Shown in pieces: positions 62,665-64,000 of a DNA stretch of 64,000 nt. The stretch is taken from contig JAXMGQ010000020.1 in the NCBI GenBank assembly GCA_046347195.1, positions 1 through 64,000 of the forward strand, written 5' to 3'. Positions within the stretch are counted from its first letter, which is position 1. Every line of letters begins with the position of its first letter. The notes under the pieces are model-generated. The model searched no databases and had not been told where the DNA came from. It was given only the letters and a program-made list of their open reading frames with translations. Made by a program: the position numbers and the translations under genes. This stretch comes from TMP-86 sp046347195 (lineage in GTDB: Bacteria; Pseudomonadota; Gammaproteobacteria; Steroidobacterales; Steroidobacteraceae).

Positions 62665-64000
62665 TTACACGACCTCAAGTTTGGCGTAGGACAGCATCAG
62701 CCACTTGGAACCCGCGTTCTCGAAGTTCACCTGGATGCGAGCCTGGGGGCCGTTGCCCTCGAAGGACAGCACCACGCCATCACCGAACTTGGCGTGGCGG
62801 ACGCGGCTTCCCATGCGCATGCCGGCCGGCGTGGGTTCCTCCATCGGCCGGCGGGCGGCGAACACCGGGCGCGAGACCTGCACGCGCGGGCGCACCTCGT
62901 TGAGCAGCTCGGGGGGCAGTTCGGCGATGAACCGGGAGGCCATGCCGAAGGTGTCGATGCCGTGCAGCCGGCGCTGCTCGGCATAGGTCAGATACAACTG
63001 CTTCATCGCGCGGGTGGCGCCGACGTAGCACAGCCGCCGCTCCTCCTCCAGGCTCGCGATCTCGCCGATGGAGCGCTGGTGCGGGAACAGGCCATCCTCC
63101 ATGCCGGTCATGAACACCAGCGGGAACTCCAGTCCCTTGGCCGAGTGCAGGGTCATCATCTGCACGCAGTCCTCGTACGCTCCGCCCTGCGCCTCACCCG
63201 ACTCGAGCACCGCGTGCGCAAGGAAGGCATCCAGCGGTGACAGCTCGCTTCCCGGCTCGGCCGTGAAACCCCTCGCGGCGCTCACCAGTTCCGCAAGATT
63301 GTCCACTCTCGCCTCGCCCCGGTCTCCCTTCTCCTTCTGGAAGTGCTCGATGAGTCCCGAGAGCTGCACCACGTGATCGACCTGCTCGTGCAGGGGGAGG
63401 TTCGCGGTCTCGCCGGCCATGCGCTCGATGAGCTGCAGGAAGCCGCCGAGGGACTGCGCTGCCTTCTGCGGCAGGGCGCCGGCTTCACCGCGCACACAGG
63501 CGAGCGCCGCGGCCCACAGCGGGCTGCCCTGCGCCTTCGCGAGCTCCCGCACCACGTCCAGCGTCTTCGCACCGATCCCCCGCGTGGGCAGGTTCACCAC
63601 GCGCTCGAAGGAGGTGTCGTCGTCGCGATGCGCCACCAGGCGCAGGTAGGCGAGCGCGTCCTTGATCTCGGCGCGCTCGAAGAACCTCAAGCCCCCGTAC
63701 ACGCGATAGGGGATGCGCGCGTTGATCAGCGCCTCCTCCAGCACCCGCGACTGGGCGTTCGAGCGATACAGGATGGCCGCTTCGCTCCTCGCCCCGCCGC
63801 CGTTGATCCACTCGCGGATGCGGTTGATGACGAACTCCGCCTCGTCGCGTTCGTTGAAGGCCGAGTAGAGGCGCACCTTCTCGCCATCCGCGCCGCTGGT
63901 CCACAGCGTCTTGCCCATGCGCCCGGAGTTGTTGGCGATGAGGGCATTCGCCGCCTTGAGGATGTTGCCGGTGGAGCGGTAGTTCTGCTCGAGCCGGTAG
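62665..64000 (-). CDS. uvrD: DNA helicase UvrD, 3' part (runs off the window)
   Basis: The C-terminal ~445 residues of a superfamily 1 helicase are present: AILYRSNAQSRVLEEALINA (motif IV region), TLHSAKGLEFPLVFMTGMED (motif V), and EEERRLCYVGATRAMKQLYL (motif VI). They end in the RVRHAKFGDGVVLSFEGNGP tail typical of UvrD. The frame is still open at 64000 with LEQNYRSTGNILKAANAL, so the N-terminal half lies beyond the window. It acts in mismatch and excision repair. Confidence 0.95.
   Translation of the reverse strand, partial: YRLEQNYRSTGNILKAANALIANNSGRMGKTLWTSGADGEKVRLYSAFNERDEAEFVINRIREWINGGGARSEAAILYRSNAQSRVLEEALINARIPYRVYGGLRFFERAEIKDALAYLRLVAHRDDDTSFERVVNLPTRGIGAKTLDVVRELAKAQGSPLWAAALACVRGEAGALPQKAAQSLGGFLQLIERMAGETANLPLHEQVDHVVQLSGLIEHFQKEKGDRGEARVDNLAELVSAARGFTAEPGSELSPLDAFLAHAVLESGEAQGGAYEDCVQMMTLHSAKGLEFPLVFMTGMEDGLFPHQRSIGEIASLEEERRLCYVGATRAMKQLYLTYAEQRRLHGIDTFGMASRFIAELPPELLNEVRPRVQVSRPVFAARRPMEEPTPAGMRMGSRVRHAKFGDGVVLSFEGNGPQARIQVNFENAGSKWLMLSYAKLEVV

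Overview
The window is GC-rich, densely packed bacterial DNA. The Sec-type nitrous-oxide reductase cluster, secB/grxC/gpsA, tatABC, trkHA, uvrD and FecI/FecR/TonB signalling genes point to a gammaproteobacterium, perhaps near Xanthomonadales, Nevskiales or Steroidobacteraceae. The genus cannot be fixed from sequence alone.

Layout. (1) 1-12 kb is an accessory, rearranged region. It holds an internally deleted IS4-type transposase, the 5' half of a group II intron with no maturase, and an IS remnant with perfect 18-bp ends. A frameshifted secreted amidohydrolase follows, then a FecI-type sigma factor, its FecR partner and a TonB receptor. A ~95-bp leader is repeated upstream of the amidohydrolase and of the receptor. 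Next comes a large inverted duplication that joins pieces of a second TonB receptor and of a PreA-like dihydropyrimidine dehydrogenase. (2) 12-19.6 kb is conserved housekeeping sequence: gpsA, secB, grxC, a rhodanese, envC, a carboxy-terminal protease, a degenerate GGDEF protein and small membrane or lipid-binding proteins. (3) 19.6-35.6 kb is a methylated-amine module. It has a non-pyrrolysine MttB-family methyltransferase, a PhnD-like binding protein, a four-gene osmoprotectant ABC importer laid out like YehZYXW, heterotetrameric sarcosine oxidase (soxBDAG) and a dimethylglycine-dehydrogenase-like enzyme. A fatty-acid desaturase and toxin-antitoxin remnants interrupt it. Together the genes could import betaine-type compounds and strip their methyl groups stepwise to glycine.

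(4) 37.8-52.7 kb is a clade II-type nitrous oxide respiration island in the order nosZ, two cytochromes c, nosB, nosD, nosG, nosH, nosF, nosL, nosY. After it come a UbiA-family prenyltransferase, an SCO-type copper chaperone, a multi-pass membrane protein, a DUF2249 protein, a hemerythrin-like protein and a Crp/Fnr regulator. FNR/DNR-type palindromes sit in front of nosZ and between the hemerythrin and regulator genes, so the island plausibly responds to low oxygen or NO. Single-base frameshifts cluster between about 45.6 and 52.4 kb and break nosF, nosL, the prenyltransferase, SCO, the membrane protein and the regulator. This looks more like a local sequence-quality problem or very recent decay than ancient pseudogenes. 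(5) 52.7-64 kb holds a poly-gamma-glutamate hydrolase-like protein, an EamA transporter, OPT and POT peptide transporters, tatABC, dtd, trkH, trkA and the 3' part of uvrD, all on the minus strand.
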